Positions 28,586 to 37,786 of a stretch of DNA of 44,224 nt are shown one piece after another. The notes under the pieces were generated by a model. It searched no databases. It had not been told where the DNA came from and saw only the letters and a program-made list of their open reading frames with translations. Source of the DNA: Candidatus Kuenenia stuttgartensis (GTDB taxonomy: Bacteria > Planctomycetota > Planctomycetia > Pirellulales > UBA1268). The position numbers and the translations under genes are program-made. Location: assembly GCA_945873085.1 (NCBI GenBank), contig CAMCCR010000005.1, forward strand, positions 1 to 44,224, read 5' to 3'. Position 1 is the first letter of the stretch; every line of letters begins with the position of its first letter.

Positions 28586-29574
28586 AGGCCGCCTTCATCA
28601 CCCGCACAGGTCCCCCGGACGTGATCGAGGTCGGCAGCCTTCCCGATCCTGTCCCGGGGCCACGCGAGGCGCTCGTGCGCGTCCGGGCCTGCGCCGTCAA
28701 TCCGATCGACACCTACGTTCGCGCCGGAGCGGTGGCCTTCCCGCTCCCGTTTCCGTTTGTCGTGGGCTGCGATCTGGCCGGCGAAGTTGTCGCGGTCGGG
28801 AAGGAAGTCCATTCGCTCCGCCCCGGTATGCGTGTCTGGGGCTCCAACCAGGGGCTGCTCGGGCGACAGGGAACGTTCGCTGAACTTGCGGCCATCGACG
28901 AACGTTGGCTCTACCCCACCCCTGATTCGGTCAGCGACCGGGATGCGGCAGCGGCGGCCCTCGTGTCGATCACGGCCCATCTCGGGCTGGTCACCCATGC
29001 CCAGCTCGAGCCGGGGGAGATGCTGTTCGTCAATGGGGCGTCGGGGGGAGTGGGGAGCGCCGTGGTACAGGTGGCGCGAGCGCTCGGAGCCCGCTCGATC
29101 GGCACCGCCGGCACGGAGGAGAAGCGAGCGAGGGTACGGAGCCTGGGGGCCGATGAGGTCTTCGATTACCGTCGCGACGATCTCGTCGAGGCGGCCCGTG
29201 CTACAGCTCCCAACGGCATCGATGTCTACTGGGAAACCCAACGCGAGCCGATGTTCGACCGGGCCATCGGCCTGCTCGCCGACGGGGGAAGGATTGTCCT
29301 CATGGCGGGGCGCGACGCGCGGACGCCATTCCCCGTCGGGCCGTTCTACGTCAAGGGATGCCGGATGGTCGGGTTTGCGATGTTCAAGGCCGATTGGCGG
29401 CTCCAGGCCGCGGCGGCGCTCGACATCAATCGCTGGATGGCGGCGGGGCGCTTGCGGGTGCCGATCGCCCGCGTGCTGCCGCTCGACCAGACGTCGCTGG
29501 CCCACGCGCTTCAGGAAGCGTCGACCGTAGCGAGGATCGGCGTCCTCGACGGCAAACTCGTCATCGAGCCCTGA
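28582..29574 (+). CDS. Quinone oxidoreductase / zinc-type alcohol dehydrogenase family (MDR)
   Basis: MKAAFITRTGPPDVIEVGSLPDPVPGPREALVRVRACAVNPIDTYVRAG...VNGASGGVGSAVVQVARALGARSIGTAG...LGADEVFDYR. Confidence 0.92.
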   Translation: MKAAFITRTGPPDVIEVGSLPDPVPGPREALVRVRACAVNPIDTYVRAGAVAFPLPFPFVVGCDLAGEVVAVGKEVHSLRPGMRVWGSNQGLLGRQGTFAELAAIDERWLYPTPDSVSDRDAAAAALVSITAHLGLVTHAQLEPGEMLFVNGASGGVGSAVVQVARALGARSIGTAGTEEKRARVRSLGADEVFDYRRDDLVEAARATAPNGIDVYWETQREPMFDRAIGLLADGGRIVLMAGRDARTPFPVGPFYVKGCRMVGFAMFKADWRLQAAAALDINRWMAAGRLRVPIARVLPLDQTSLAHALQEASTVARIGVLDGKLVIEP

Positions 29575-29614
29575 CCATTGTGCGGAATGGTATCCGAACA
29601 GCAAAGGAGGGGCG

Positions 29615-30382
29615 ATGAGGCATCGATCGGGAGATGATCGCCCGCCCGCGGCCCGCCGGCGATGGCTGGTCACGGTCGCCGCCGCAGCAGCCGCTCGGGG
29701 CGTGACGTCCTCGATGCCGGCTTCCGCACAGGCACCGAGGCCGCCGGCCATCAAGTCGCCGGGCGGGATCCGCACCGGGATCTTCGGCCTCGAGGCGAAG
29801 GGAAACCGCTTCGTCTACGTCTTCGACCGATCGGCGAGCATGGCGGAGCCGGCTGGTCGGCCGCTGGCCGCGGCGAAGCAGGAGTTGATCCGGAGCATCG
29901 ACGAACTCGGCGACGTGCAGCAGTTCTACGTCATCTTCTACAACGACCGTCTCCACGTCTTCTCCCCGGCCGGGAGCCGGGGACGGCTCGTCTTCGCCAC
30001 CGAGGAGAATCGGCGCGCGGCCCGGAGGTTTGTCGAGGGGGTGCGGGCCGACGGCGGCACGCGGCACGCGGAAGCCCTCGCTGCGGCCTTCCGGCTCGCC
30101 CCGGACGTGGTCTTCCTCCTCACCGATGCCGACGCGAAGGACGATCTCACCGACGCCGAACTCGAACGGCTTTCCCGGCTCGGCAGCGGGAGCCGCTGCA
30201 TGGTCGTGCAGTTCGGCGATGAGTCGCGTCGCAGCCCGCGGCTCGCCGACCTCGCCGCCCGGTGTGGCGGTGCCTACCGGATCCTGAACCTCGAAGGCGA
30301 GCCAGTTGCCCGCGAGCCAGTTGCCCGCGAGCCAGGCGAAGCCGCCGATGAGGCCGACACCGAGGATCAGTTGGGCCGGTAG
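29615..30382 (+). CDS. VWA (von Willebrand factor type A) domain protein with export signal
   Basis: RFVYVFDRSASMAEPAGRPLAAAKQELIRSIDELGDVQQFYVIFYND (MIDAS D-x-S-x-S), DGGTRHAEALAAAFRLAPDVVFLLTDAD. Confidence 0.85.
   Translation: MRHRSGDDRPPAARRRWLVTVAAAAAARGVTSSMPASAQAPRPPAIKSPGGIRTGIFGLEAKGNRFVYVFDRSASMAEPAGRPLAAAKQELIRSIDELGDVQQFYVIFYNDRLHVFSPAGSRGRLVFATEENRRAARRFVEGVRADGGTRHAEALAAAFRLAPDVVFLLTDADAKDDLTDAELERLSRLGSGSRCMVVQFGDESRRSPRLADLAARCGGAYRILNLEGEPVAREPVAREPGEAADEADTEDQLGR
30297..30335 (+). repeat. 15-bp tandem repeat GCGAGCCAGTTGCCC (about 2.6 copies) in the 3' end of the VWA gene
   Basis: 30297-30311, 30312-30326, partial 30327-30335; encodes EPVAREPVAREP. Confidence 0.9.
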
Positions 30383-31605
30383 CCCTTGTTGAAGCTTTGA
30401 GCCCGCGCGGAACGCGTGGCGGGCGCTGTGGCCGTGGCGCGCGTGGTGGCGGGGCGCGGCTGGGGAGCACGGGGCGCCTGGGCCGTCGTGGTGGCCGGAG
30501 CGACGCTCGTGTCACGCCCGCTCGGCAGCATTCGCGGAGCTTCGGCGGCGGTGTCGCGGACGGTCACTGAGCGCTCAGCAACCGCCGTCGCTGTCGTGAC
30601 GCGGCTGGAGAGTCCGGCAGGGGTATCCTCGGATCGAGTGGCGATCTCGTCTGTCAGCGCCGAGCGGTTCGGGACCGCCAGCGCCTGGATCACCGAAGAT
30701 CGCGGGCGGAGGGCGGTCCGCAACGGCGAAGATGGGGTGTTGCCGACGTCGGCCACCGAGGGCGTCGCCTCGACGGTCGCCTGGGGAGCGGGCGGGATGC
30801 TGGCCAGGGCGATCCGCGCGGTGGGGGCATCGGCTTCAAGGGCGCGGGGATCCTGCGTTGGCTGTGGCTCGACGGGCGGCGCCGTCGTGGCGATCGGGGC
30901 CGAGACCACAGGTGCAGTCGGTGCCACGGGCTCTGGCCGCGGGACGCTTGCGGCCACGGCGGCGCCGGGCGTGACCGGATCGGCGGTGGGCGTGGTGGGG
31001 ATGTTCGACGTGATGGGCGTGGTGGTGACCTGCGCCTGGGGCGGGGCAGTGGTCGTCCCGGTGGCAAACGTCGTCGACACTGTGGTGACCGTGGCCACCC
31101 GTGCCGTCGGGGGCGTGGTGGTTGCGGGGGTGGGCGTTACCGGGGAAGCCGAGGCGGTGGGCCTCGCTTCCCAGAGATCCCGTTCCGGTTCGCGACTGGG
31201 AGGCGGTGTGGGCGATGCCACCGCGAGCGGCCGGGCCACCGCTTCGACCGCTGCCGCGTCTGCCCGGCCGAGTTGCACCGCAAGGATCGGCTGCCCTTCC
31301 CGGAGCGGGTGACGGACGATGAGGTTGTCGAGATCGTCGGTGACGCGCATCGCCGACGAAGGGACCATCGCCTTCGGCCAGTCGCGCAAGCCCACATCCC
31401 ATACCGTCACAGGAGCCCCTGCCGGCAGGCCGCGGAGGGCGACGAGGATCGACTCGCTCTCCACCTGCGGCTTGGCCTGCGCGAGGTGGGTGTCGAGGGC
31501 GCTGTTGAGGCCGAACGCCGCCGCGGCACCGGCCACGATCGCGGCACCGAACACCGTGTAGGGCTGGGGCCGATGTGCCCTGGCAGGGGCCGATGTCTTC
31601 GTCAT
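30367..31605 (-). CDS. SAF-domain (CpaB-like) protein with long Thr/Pro/Ala-rich tail
   Basis: MTKTSAPARAHRPQPYTVFGAAIVAGAAAAFGLNSAL (TM), VESESILVALRGLPAGAPVTVWDVGLRDWPKAMVPSSAMRVTDDLDNLIVRHPLREGQPILAVQLG; T/P-rich remainder. Overlaps the convergent VWA gene by 16 nt. Confidence 0.7.
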   Translation of the reverse strand: MTKTSAPARAHRPQPYTVFGAAIVAGAAAAFGLNSALDTHLAQAKPQVESESILVALRGLPAGAPVTVWDVGLRDWPKAMVPSSAMRVTDDLDNLIVRHPLREGQPILAVQLGRADAAAVEAVARPLAVASPTPPPSREPERDLWEARPTASASPVTPTPATTTPPTARVATVTTVSTTFATGTTTAPPQAQVTTTPITSNIPTTPTADPVTPGAAVAASVPRPEPVAPTAPVVSAPIATTAPPVEPQPTQDPRALEADAPTARIALASIPPAPQATVEATPSVADVGNTPSSPLRTALRPRSSVIQALAVPNRSALTDEIATRSEDTPAGLSSRVTTATAVAERSVTVRDTAAEAPRMLPSGRDTSVAPATTTAQAPRAPQPRPATTRATATAPATRSARAQSFNKGYRPN

Positions 31606-31821
31606 GGAATGTGCATCCCTGCGGGAGGCTCCGTGCTCCACCCGGGCGATCCCCGGGAGGAAGAGAGAGCTCTTCGCTATCGAATCGGCTCCGTCGCCGT
31701 CCGCGCGCCAAGCCGCTCGTCGGCGCAGTCGCGTCTTGCCGGATCGCCGCATCTTGCCGGGGCGATTCGCGGGGGCGGCGCGTCATCGCCCTCCCAGCTT
31801 GCCTCGATTGCCGAGGGCCGG

Positions 31822-32769
31822 TCAGTCGGTCGCGGAGGCGGAGGCGGTCGGTGCGGCGTCGGCATCGCCGGATGACGCCAGGGCGTCGGTCGCCTGCGCC
31901 GTGATGAACATCGGATCGACGCCCGGAGCGAGGGGGCGGAGGGCGAGGAGACGGGTCTCGGCACGCCCCGGCGACCGGGGGCGGAAGAGGGCATCGCCGA
32001 CCGACGCTCCCTGGTCGCCGGCGGGGCCGACGATGAGGAGGCCATCGGCGGGGACGGTCACCTCGCACCGCAACCGATCGAGGACCCGCTTCCGCTGGCT
32101 CGTCTCGATCTTGAACGCGCCATCCTCCCCCACGAACGAGCGCTCCATCGGGCCGTGGCGGATCACCGGCACGAGATCGACGCGGACACGCCCATCCGCC
32201 GCAGGCCATGCCTTGAGGGTGAAGTGGGGAACGGCGTCGGCATAGTTGGCCCCACGGAGGCCATCCTCCTCCTGTTCGAGAACGACCAGATCGGGGATCG
32301 ACTTCAGCGACACAAGCTCGCTCTCGCGGCCTGGGAGGAGCCGGAGGACGCGCCGCACCACTGGGGGATTGGCGTCGGCGGTGTTGACGGGGGGAGGAGG
32401 GCCTCCGTCGCCGGCGCTGACGGGAGGCTCGAGGGCGGCAAGGATCGGCTCCGGGAGCTGCCCGAGGAGGATCCCGGCGCGGAGGCCGTTGGCGGCGAGT
32501 CGACGCCGGACCGTCTCATCGACGAGCTGCTCGTCGACGCGGGCCCAGAGATCGTCATGCCCGGTATGATCCTGCTCGCAGCGGAGGAAGAAAACCTCGA
32601 TGGGGAGCGTCTGGGCGACAGGCCGCTTCGCCACGCCCCCCGCGGCGCCGGCCGACTTCGGCAATCGGTCCGTGAGGAGGGTGTCGATCGTCGGCGCGGA
32701 GACGCATCCCGCCGCCGCCAGCAAGGCGGCCAGGAAGAGCGACGTCAGACCTCTCACGCGGATCGCCAT
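31822..32769 (-). CDS. Hypothetical lipoprotein
   Basis: MAIRVRGLTSLFLAALLAAAGC lipobox; LPIEVFFLRCEQDHTGHDDLWARVDEQLVDETVRRRLAANGLRAGILLGQLPEPI...; start trimmed from 33432. Confidence 0.75.
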   Translation of the reverse strand: MAIRVRGLTSLFLAALLAAAGCVSAPTIDTLLTDRLPKSAGAAGGVAKRPVAQTLPIEVFFLRCEQDHTGHDDLWARVDEQLVDETVRRRLAANGLRAGILLGQLPEPILAALEPPVSAGDGGPPPPVNTADANPPVVRRVLRLLPGRESELVSLKSIPDLVVLEQEEDGLRGANYADAVPHFTLKAWPAADGRVRVDLVPVIRHGPMERSFVGEDGAFKIETSQRKRVLDRLRCEVTVPADGLLIVGPAGDQGASVGDALFRPRSPGRAETRLLALRPLAPGVDPMFITAQATDALASSGDADAAPTASASATD

Positions 32770-32929
32770 GCGCAAGGCATCGCAGCCAAAGGGGGAAGAA
32801 CGACAGGAACCCGGGGCGTGCCCGAGGGGGCGGAGGGTAGGCCCGGGGGCGGAGAGCGTCAACGCGGCCCGAGGCGAGCTCCAGAAGGGGCTTTTCCAAA
32901 AGCCACCAAAGCCCCCAGGCTGCCCGCGC

Positions 32930-33697
32930 TTACGACACCGCTTTGACGGCGCTTGCGAAGATCGCCAGGCCGGCGCCGAAGGCGTCGCCGTCGAGACGGC
33001 CGTTCCAGGAGGGATGCTGGGTGGCGACGAGGAACCGCTCGGGGTGGGGCATGAGGCCGAACACGCGGCCGGTCGGATCGCAGACTCCGGCCACGTCGCC
33101 GGCCGAGCCGTTGGGATTCGTCGGCTGCCCCGTGGCGTCGGTCGTGTAGCGGAGGACGAGCTGCCCCGCCGCAGCGAGCGCGTCGAGATCAGCGGCACAC
33201 CTAGTGACGAAGCGCCCTTCGCCATGGGCCACCGGGAGGTCGAAGGGCTGATCGAGCCCCTGGAGCATGGCGCATTTGCCAGGCTTCGCCGCGAGGCGGA
33301 CCCACTGATCGGTGAACTGCCCTGAACGGTTGTGGGCAAGCGAGGCCCGCGGCTTCCCGTCGGGATCGGCGACGAGCATCCCCGTCTGCATGAGCACCTG
33401 GAAGCCGTTGCAGATCCCGAGCACGAGGCCACCGCGGTCGCGGAAGCGGGCGAGGAGATCGCCGAGCCGGGTCTTCAGTTCGAGGGCGAGGATTCGGCCG
33501 CTGGCGATGTCGTCGCCGTAGGAGAAGCCGCCGGGGATGCAGAGGATCTGGTAGTCGTCGGCAAGCGACGGCTTCTCTGCCAAGGCGTGAACATGGACCC
33601 GCTTGGCAATCGCCCCGGCCCGCTCGAAGGCGTGGACGGTCTCATGATCGCAGTTCGTGCCCGGGGCACGGAGGACGAGAACACGGGGGGAGAGCAT
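32930..33697 (-). CDS. purQ: Phosphoribosylformylglycinamidine synthase, glutaminase subunit
   Basis: RVLVLRAPGTNCDHETVHAFERAGA, CIPGGFSYGDDIASGRILA, GGLVLGICNGFQVLMQTGML (Cys nucleophile), PVAHGEGRF, GLMPHPERFLV. Confidence 0.96.
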   Translation of the reverse strand: MLSPRVLVLRAPGTNCDHETVHAFERAGAIAKRVHVHALAEKPSLADDYQILCIPGGFSYGDDIASGRILALELKTRLGDLLARFRDRGGLVLGICNGFQVLMQTGMLVADPDGKPRASLAHNRSGQFTDQWVRLAAKPGKCAMLQGLDQPFDLPVAHGEGRFVTRCAADLDALAAAGQLVLRYTTDATGQPTNPNGSAGDVAGVCDPTGRVFGLMPHPERFLVATQHPSWNGRLDGDAFGAGLAIFASAVKAVS

Positions 33698-33794
33698 GCT
33701 GGAATCCCTGGCGACGGGGCGATCGGGAACGGGTCAAAACGGGTGATGGAAACGCTACGAAAGGGAGGCGGCTCTCAGGGGAGCGCCGCAGGGG

Positions 33795-36743
33795 TCATGT
33801 CGAGGCCTGACGCGACCGCCAAGCACGGGCCAGACGGTCGATCGCCACGGATTCGTCCGCGCCGAAGCAGCCGGTGATCGTGACTTCGGGGGCCGTGACG
33901 ACCTCCCCCACCCACGCCCAGGGGATGCCCTCGAGCCATTCCCCCATCCGGCCGGCTGATGCGGCGTCGACTTCGCAGACGAACCGACAGGGGGATTCGG
34001 CAAAGGCGATCGTGAGATCGGCATGCCGCTCCTGGCCCCCTTCGAGGAGCGTCGGCACCTTGCCGAGATCGATCGTCGCCCCGATGCCGCCGCCGATCGC
34101 CATCTCCGCCACCGCAGCGAGAAGACCGCCATCAGAGACGTCGTGGCAGGCGAGGATCCCCCCGTCGCGGATCGCGCCGGCGAGATGCCGGAAGGTCTTC
34201 CGGCACGACGGCGCGTGGATCGTCGGCACGGCGCCACCGGTGACGACGCCGAGCGCTTCGAGTTGGCTCCCGGCGAGGTCGTCCCGAGTGAGGCCGATCA
34301 CCGCCAGCCGACTGCCTGGTCGCTTCAGGTCGGGGGTGACCACGCGGCGGACGTCGTCGACCTGCCCCATCGCCGTCGCCAGGAGTGTCGGCGGGATCGA
34401 CAGTTCACGCGGCTTGCCCGCGGCATCGGTCCAGGCGAAGACGTTGTTGAGGCTGTCCTTCCCGGAGACGAACGGCGCGCCGAGATCGACGGCGACGTCG
34501 TGACAGGCCCGGCAGGCCTCGACGAGCGTGCCGAGCGACTCCGGCCGGCGCGTGTCGCCCCAGCAGAAGTTGTCGAGCAGCGCGATGCGGTCGGGATCGG
34601 CGCCGGCGGCGACGACATTCGCCACCGCCTCGATGATCCCACCGGCGGCCATCTGCCACGGATCGAGCGGCCCGATCCTGTGGCGAAGGCCCACACCAAG
34701 GGCGATCCCCCGGTCGCGGCCGAGCACGCCGCGGACGACCGTGGCATCGGCAGGGCCCTCCCCGGGGCCGAGGAGTGGCTTGACGACGCTGCACCCCTGC
34801 ACTTCATGGTCGTACTGGCGAATGATCCATTCCTTGCTCGCCACATCGGGGGCGGCGAGGATCTCGAGGAGCGTGGCGCCCAGCGACGCAGTCGACGCGC
34901 TCCAGGCGGGCGCTGTCGCGGGGAGTGGCACGTATCGCGACTGGAGTCGCTGGCGGGGACGCCCTTCGTGGAGGAAGTGGCAGTCGAGCGCGCCGGCAAC
35001 CCGCCCCGCCCACTTGAGCTCGATCCGGCCGTCCCCGGTGAACGTCCCGATCGCCGTCGCCTCGACCCCTTCGTCGGCGGCGATTCGGGCGAGCTTCTCC
35101 CAGTCGCCGGGGGCGACGGCGAGCACCATCCGCTCCTGGGCCTCGGAGATCCACACCTCCGTCGCCGACAGCCCCTCGTATTTCAGCGGCACCTTGTCGA
35201 GGTCGACGGTCGCCCCGAGGCTCGCCCCCATTTCGCCGACGGCGCTGGAGAGGCCACCGGCCCCGCAATCGGTGATGGCGTGGAACAGGCGCTGGCGCGA
35301 GGCTTCGAGGATGAACTCCACGAGCATCTTCTCGTTGATCGCGTGACCGATCTGCACCGACCCGCCCGACTGCGATTCGCTGTCGCTGGTCAGTTCGATG
35401 CTCGAGAAGGTCGCGCCATGGATTCCGTCGCGCCCCGTGCGGCCACCGGCCACGACGACCAGATCCCCTTTTCGGACCTCCGCTTGGGCGGAGTTGCGCG
35501 GCATGATCCCCACCGTTCCGCAGAACACCAGCGGGTTGCAGAGGTAGCCGGGGTGGAAGGCGACGGCGCCGGCGATCGTAGGGATCCCCATTCGGTTGCC
35601 GTAGTCGCGCACGCCGGCCACGACCCCCGCGAGGAGCCGTTGGGGCGGGATCACCCCCGGCGGCAGTTCGGCGGCCGGCGTGTCAGGGGCCGCAACACAG
35701 AAGACATCGAGGTTGGCGATCGGCTTCGCGCCGAGGCCGGTGCCGAGGACGTCGCGGATCACCCCGCCGAGGCCGGTGGCGGCACCGCCGTACGGCTCGA
35801 TCGCCGAGGGGTGGTTGTGGGTCTCGACCTTGATGCAGATGTCGTGATCGCCGTCGAAGCGGACGACGCCGGAGTTGTCGCGGAACACACTCACGCACCA
35901 GTCGCCCCGGCCGAGGGCCTCGCGAACCTCCCGCGTCGCGGCAAACACCGTCTCCTTGAGAAGGTTGTCGTAGCGGACGGCGCCGGCGGGCCCCTCGTGG
36001 TCGATCGGGCTGCCGAGCGTCTTGTGGCAGCAGTGCTCGCTCCACGTCTGGGCGATCGTCTCGAGCTCGATCTCGAGCGGCGTCCGACCGAGGGCGGCGA
36101 AATGATCGCGGACGGCCGCAAGCTCGAGGGGGGACAGCGCCAGGCAACGCTCGCGGCTGAGCTTCGCAAGCGCCGCTTCGTCGAGCCCTTCAAGCGGCAC
36201 TTCGACCTCCGTGAACGCCCACGGCCGTCCACCGGAAAGGGCCCGCAGGGGGAGGGGGCCGACGACGACATCGTGGATCGCGTCGCTTGCCAGCAGCTTC
36301 CACGCCAGCCGTTCGGCATCGGCCCGGGGGAGCTCCGGGAGCCAGTATTTCTTCACGCTCCGCACGGCCACTGCCTCGAGCCCCAGCAGCCGCATCGCCT
36401 CGAGCACGCTCTGGGCCGCAGGGTCGGTGACGCCCGGCTTGGGGAGAACATGGAGGGGAAAAGGAAGCGTTGCGGCGGGGGGCGTGTCGGCGGCGTCGGG
36501 GGCCGACGACGCGGCGCCTGTGAGCTCGAGGATCGTGAACTGCTCCGTCACCGGATCGGCCAGCAGCGACGCGGCAACGCGCTCGAGATCGCTCCTCGAC
36601 AGCTCCCCTTCGATGAGCCATGCGGTGACGGCGCGCGCCGACGTGCAGGCGATGATGCCGAGGTCGGCGGCGCCCTTCACCACAGCGCGGGCGGCATGGT
36701 CGTTGGCGGAATCGGCGGACAGGACGTCAACTTCCCACAGCAT
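33795..36743 (-). CDS. purL: Phosphoribosylformylglycinamidine synthase, synthetase subunit with N-terminal PurS-like region
   Basis: Start trimmed to MLWEVDVLSADSAND; TWSEHCCHKTLGSPIDHEGP, DICIKVETHNHPSAIEPYGGAATGLGGVIRDVLGTG, GDLVVVAGGRTGRDGIHGATFSS, GDPDRIALLDNFCWGD-type motif (AAGADPDRIALLDNFCWGD), SGKDSLNN. Confidence 0.95.
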   Translation of the reverse strand: MLWEVDVLSADSANDHAARAVVKGAADLGIIACTSARAVTAWLIEGELSRSDLERVAASLLADPVTEQFTILELTGAASSAPDAADTPPAATLPFPLHVLPKPGVTDPAAQSVLEAMRLLGLEAVAVRSVKKYWLPELPRADAERLAWKLLASDAIHDVVVGPLPLRALSGGRPWAFTEVEVPLEGLDEAALAKLSRERCLALSPLELAAVRDHFAALGRTPLEIELETIAQTWSEHCCHKTLGSPIDHEGPAGAVRYDNLLKETVFAATREVREALGRGDWCVSVFRDNSGVVRFDGDHDICIKVETHNHPSAIEPYGGAATGLGGVIRDVLGTGLGAKPIANLDVFCVAAPDTPAAELPPGVIPPQRLLAGVVAGVRDYGNRMGIPTIAGAVAFHPGYLCNPLVFCGTVGIMPRNSAQAEVRKGDLVVVAGGRTGRDGIHGATFSSIELTSDSESQSGGSVQIGHAINEKMLVEFILEASRQRLFHAITDCGAGGLSSAVGEMGASLGATVDLDKVPLKYEGLSATEVWISEAQERMVLAVAPGDWEKLARIAADEGVEATAIGTFTGDGRIELKWAGRVAGALDCHFLHEGRPRQRLQSRYVPLPATAPAWSASTASLGATLLEILAAPDVASKEWIIRQYDHEVQGCSVVKPLLGPGEGPADATVVRGVLGRDRGIALGVGLRHRIGPLDPWQMAAGGIIEAVANVVAAGADPDRIALLDNFCWGDTRRPESLGTLVEACRACHDVAVDLGAPFVSGKDSLNNVFAWTDAAGKPRELSIPPTLLATAMGQVDDVRRVVTPDLKRPGSRLAVIGLTRDDLAGSQLEALGVVTGGAVPTIHAPSCRKTFRHLAGAIRDGGILACHDVSDGGLLAAVAEMAIGGGIGATIDLGKVPTLLEGGQERHADLTIAFAESPCRFVCEVDAASAGRMGEWLEGIPWAWVGEVVTAPEVTITGCFGADESVAIDRLARAWRSRQAST

Positions 36744-37662
36744 CACGGCGTTCCTTGGCCCGTTGAAGAAGATCGAGGAGAGTCTTGCGATCGCCGGCTT
36801 CGAGCGCCTCGATGAGGCGGTCGGAGATTCGGCGGACCCGGGCCAGCGCCCGGGCGACCTCGGCAGCGTTGTCGAGAAGGATGTCGGCCCACAGGGCCGG
36901 ATCCCCGGCGGCGATCCGTGTGCTGTCGCGCCAGCCACCGGCCGTGAAGCGGGTGACGTCTGCCGGCGTCGCCGCCGCGAGGGCCGCGGCGATGAGGTGC
37001 GGGGCGTGGCTGGTGGCGGCGAGGATCCGGTCGTGGACCTTCGGCGGCATGAGGAACACCGTCGAGCCGAGGGCCGACCAGAACTCCGCCACCTGGGAGG
37101 CGTCGCTCTCCGGGGTTCCCTTGGCGGGCGTGACGACGGTCAGACGTCCCTCGAACAGGCCGGCGTCGGCGGCTACGGGGCCACGGCGGTGGCTGCCGGC
37201 GATCGGATGGGCCCCGACAAACCGGCAGCGGCGGCTCTTCCGGCGCCGCTCCCAGCGGGCCACGATCGAGCCCTTCGTGCTCCCGGCATCGGTGAGGAGC
37301 GTGCCCGGACGGGCGGCTTCGTCGATTCGATCGAGGAGGGGGCCGATCGTCGACACGGCTGAGGCGACGACGACCAGATCGGCCTGGGCGACCCCGGCGG
37401 CGAGGTCGGTCGTCGTCTCGTCGACGATCCCGCGCTGCCGCGCTTCGGCCAGCGACGCGGGGGTGCGGCCGACGCCGATGACGTGGCCGACGAGGCGGCG
37501 GGCCTTGAGGGCCAAGCCAACCGACCCGCCGATCAGTCCCACTCCCACGATCGCGACGCTCGGCCACGGCGGGGATGACTGCCTGGGGGCCTTCATGAGC
37601 GATGGCGTCAGGGGGCTTTCGGGCGGCGGGACGGGCGATGGTTGCACGACGGAAGTCGGCAT
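36727..37662 (-). CDS. tyrA: Prephenate/arogenate dehydrogenase
   Basis: VAIVGVGLIGGSVGLALKARRLVGHVIGVGR, TLLTDAGSTKGSIV, FVGAHPIAGSHRRGPVAADAGLFEGRLTVVTP, ATSHAPHLIAAALA, RIAAGDPALWADILLDN. Confidence 0.94.
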   Translation of the reverse strand: MPTSVVQPSPVPPPESPLTPSLMKAPRQSSPPWPSVAIVGVGLIGGSVGLALKARRLVGHVIGVGRTPASLAEARQRGIVDETTTDLAAGVAQADLVVVASAVSTIGPLLDRIDEAARPGTLLTDAGSTKGSIVARWERRRKSRRCRFVGAHPIAGSHRRGPVAADAGLFEGRLTVVTPAKGTPESDASQVAEFWSALGSTVFLMPPKVHDRILAATSHAPHLIAAALAAATPADVTRFTAGGWRDSTRIAAGDPALWADILLDNAAEVARALARVRRISDRLIEALEAGDRKTLLDLLQRAKERRDAVGS

Positions 37663-37786
37663 GCCCGGAGGGCGTTTTCTACCAGATGCCGGGGCGATGT
37701 GTTAGGGTCGGGCCCAGAGGGGGCATCAGGGGCGTTTTCGTCCCGGCGGGTGATCGCCCGGAAGGCTTTTTCCGAGGGCAAGGACC

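Noticed and set aside
33433-33697. 536-aa extension of the lipoprotein ORF through 33432
   Set aside because: The extension is the shadow frame of purQ; the lipoprotein start at 32769 with a lipobox is far better supported.
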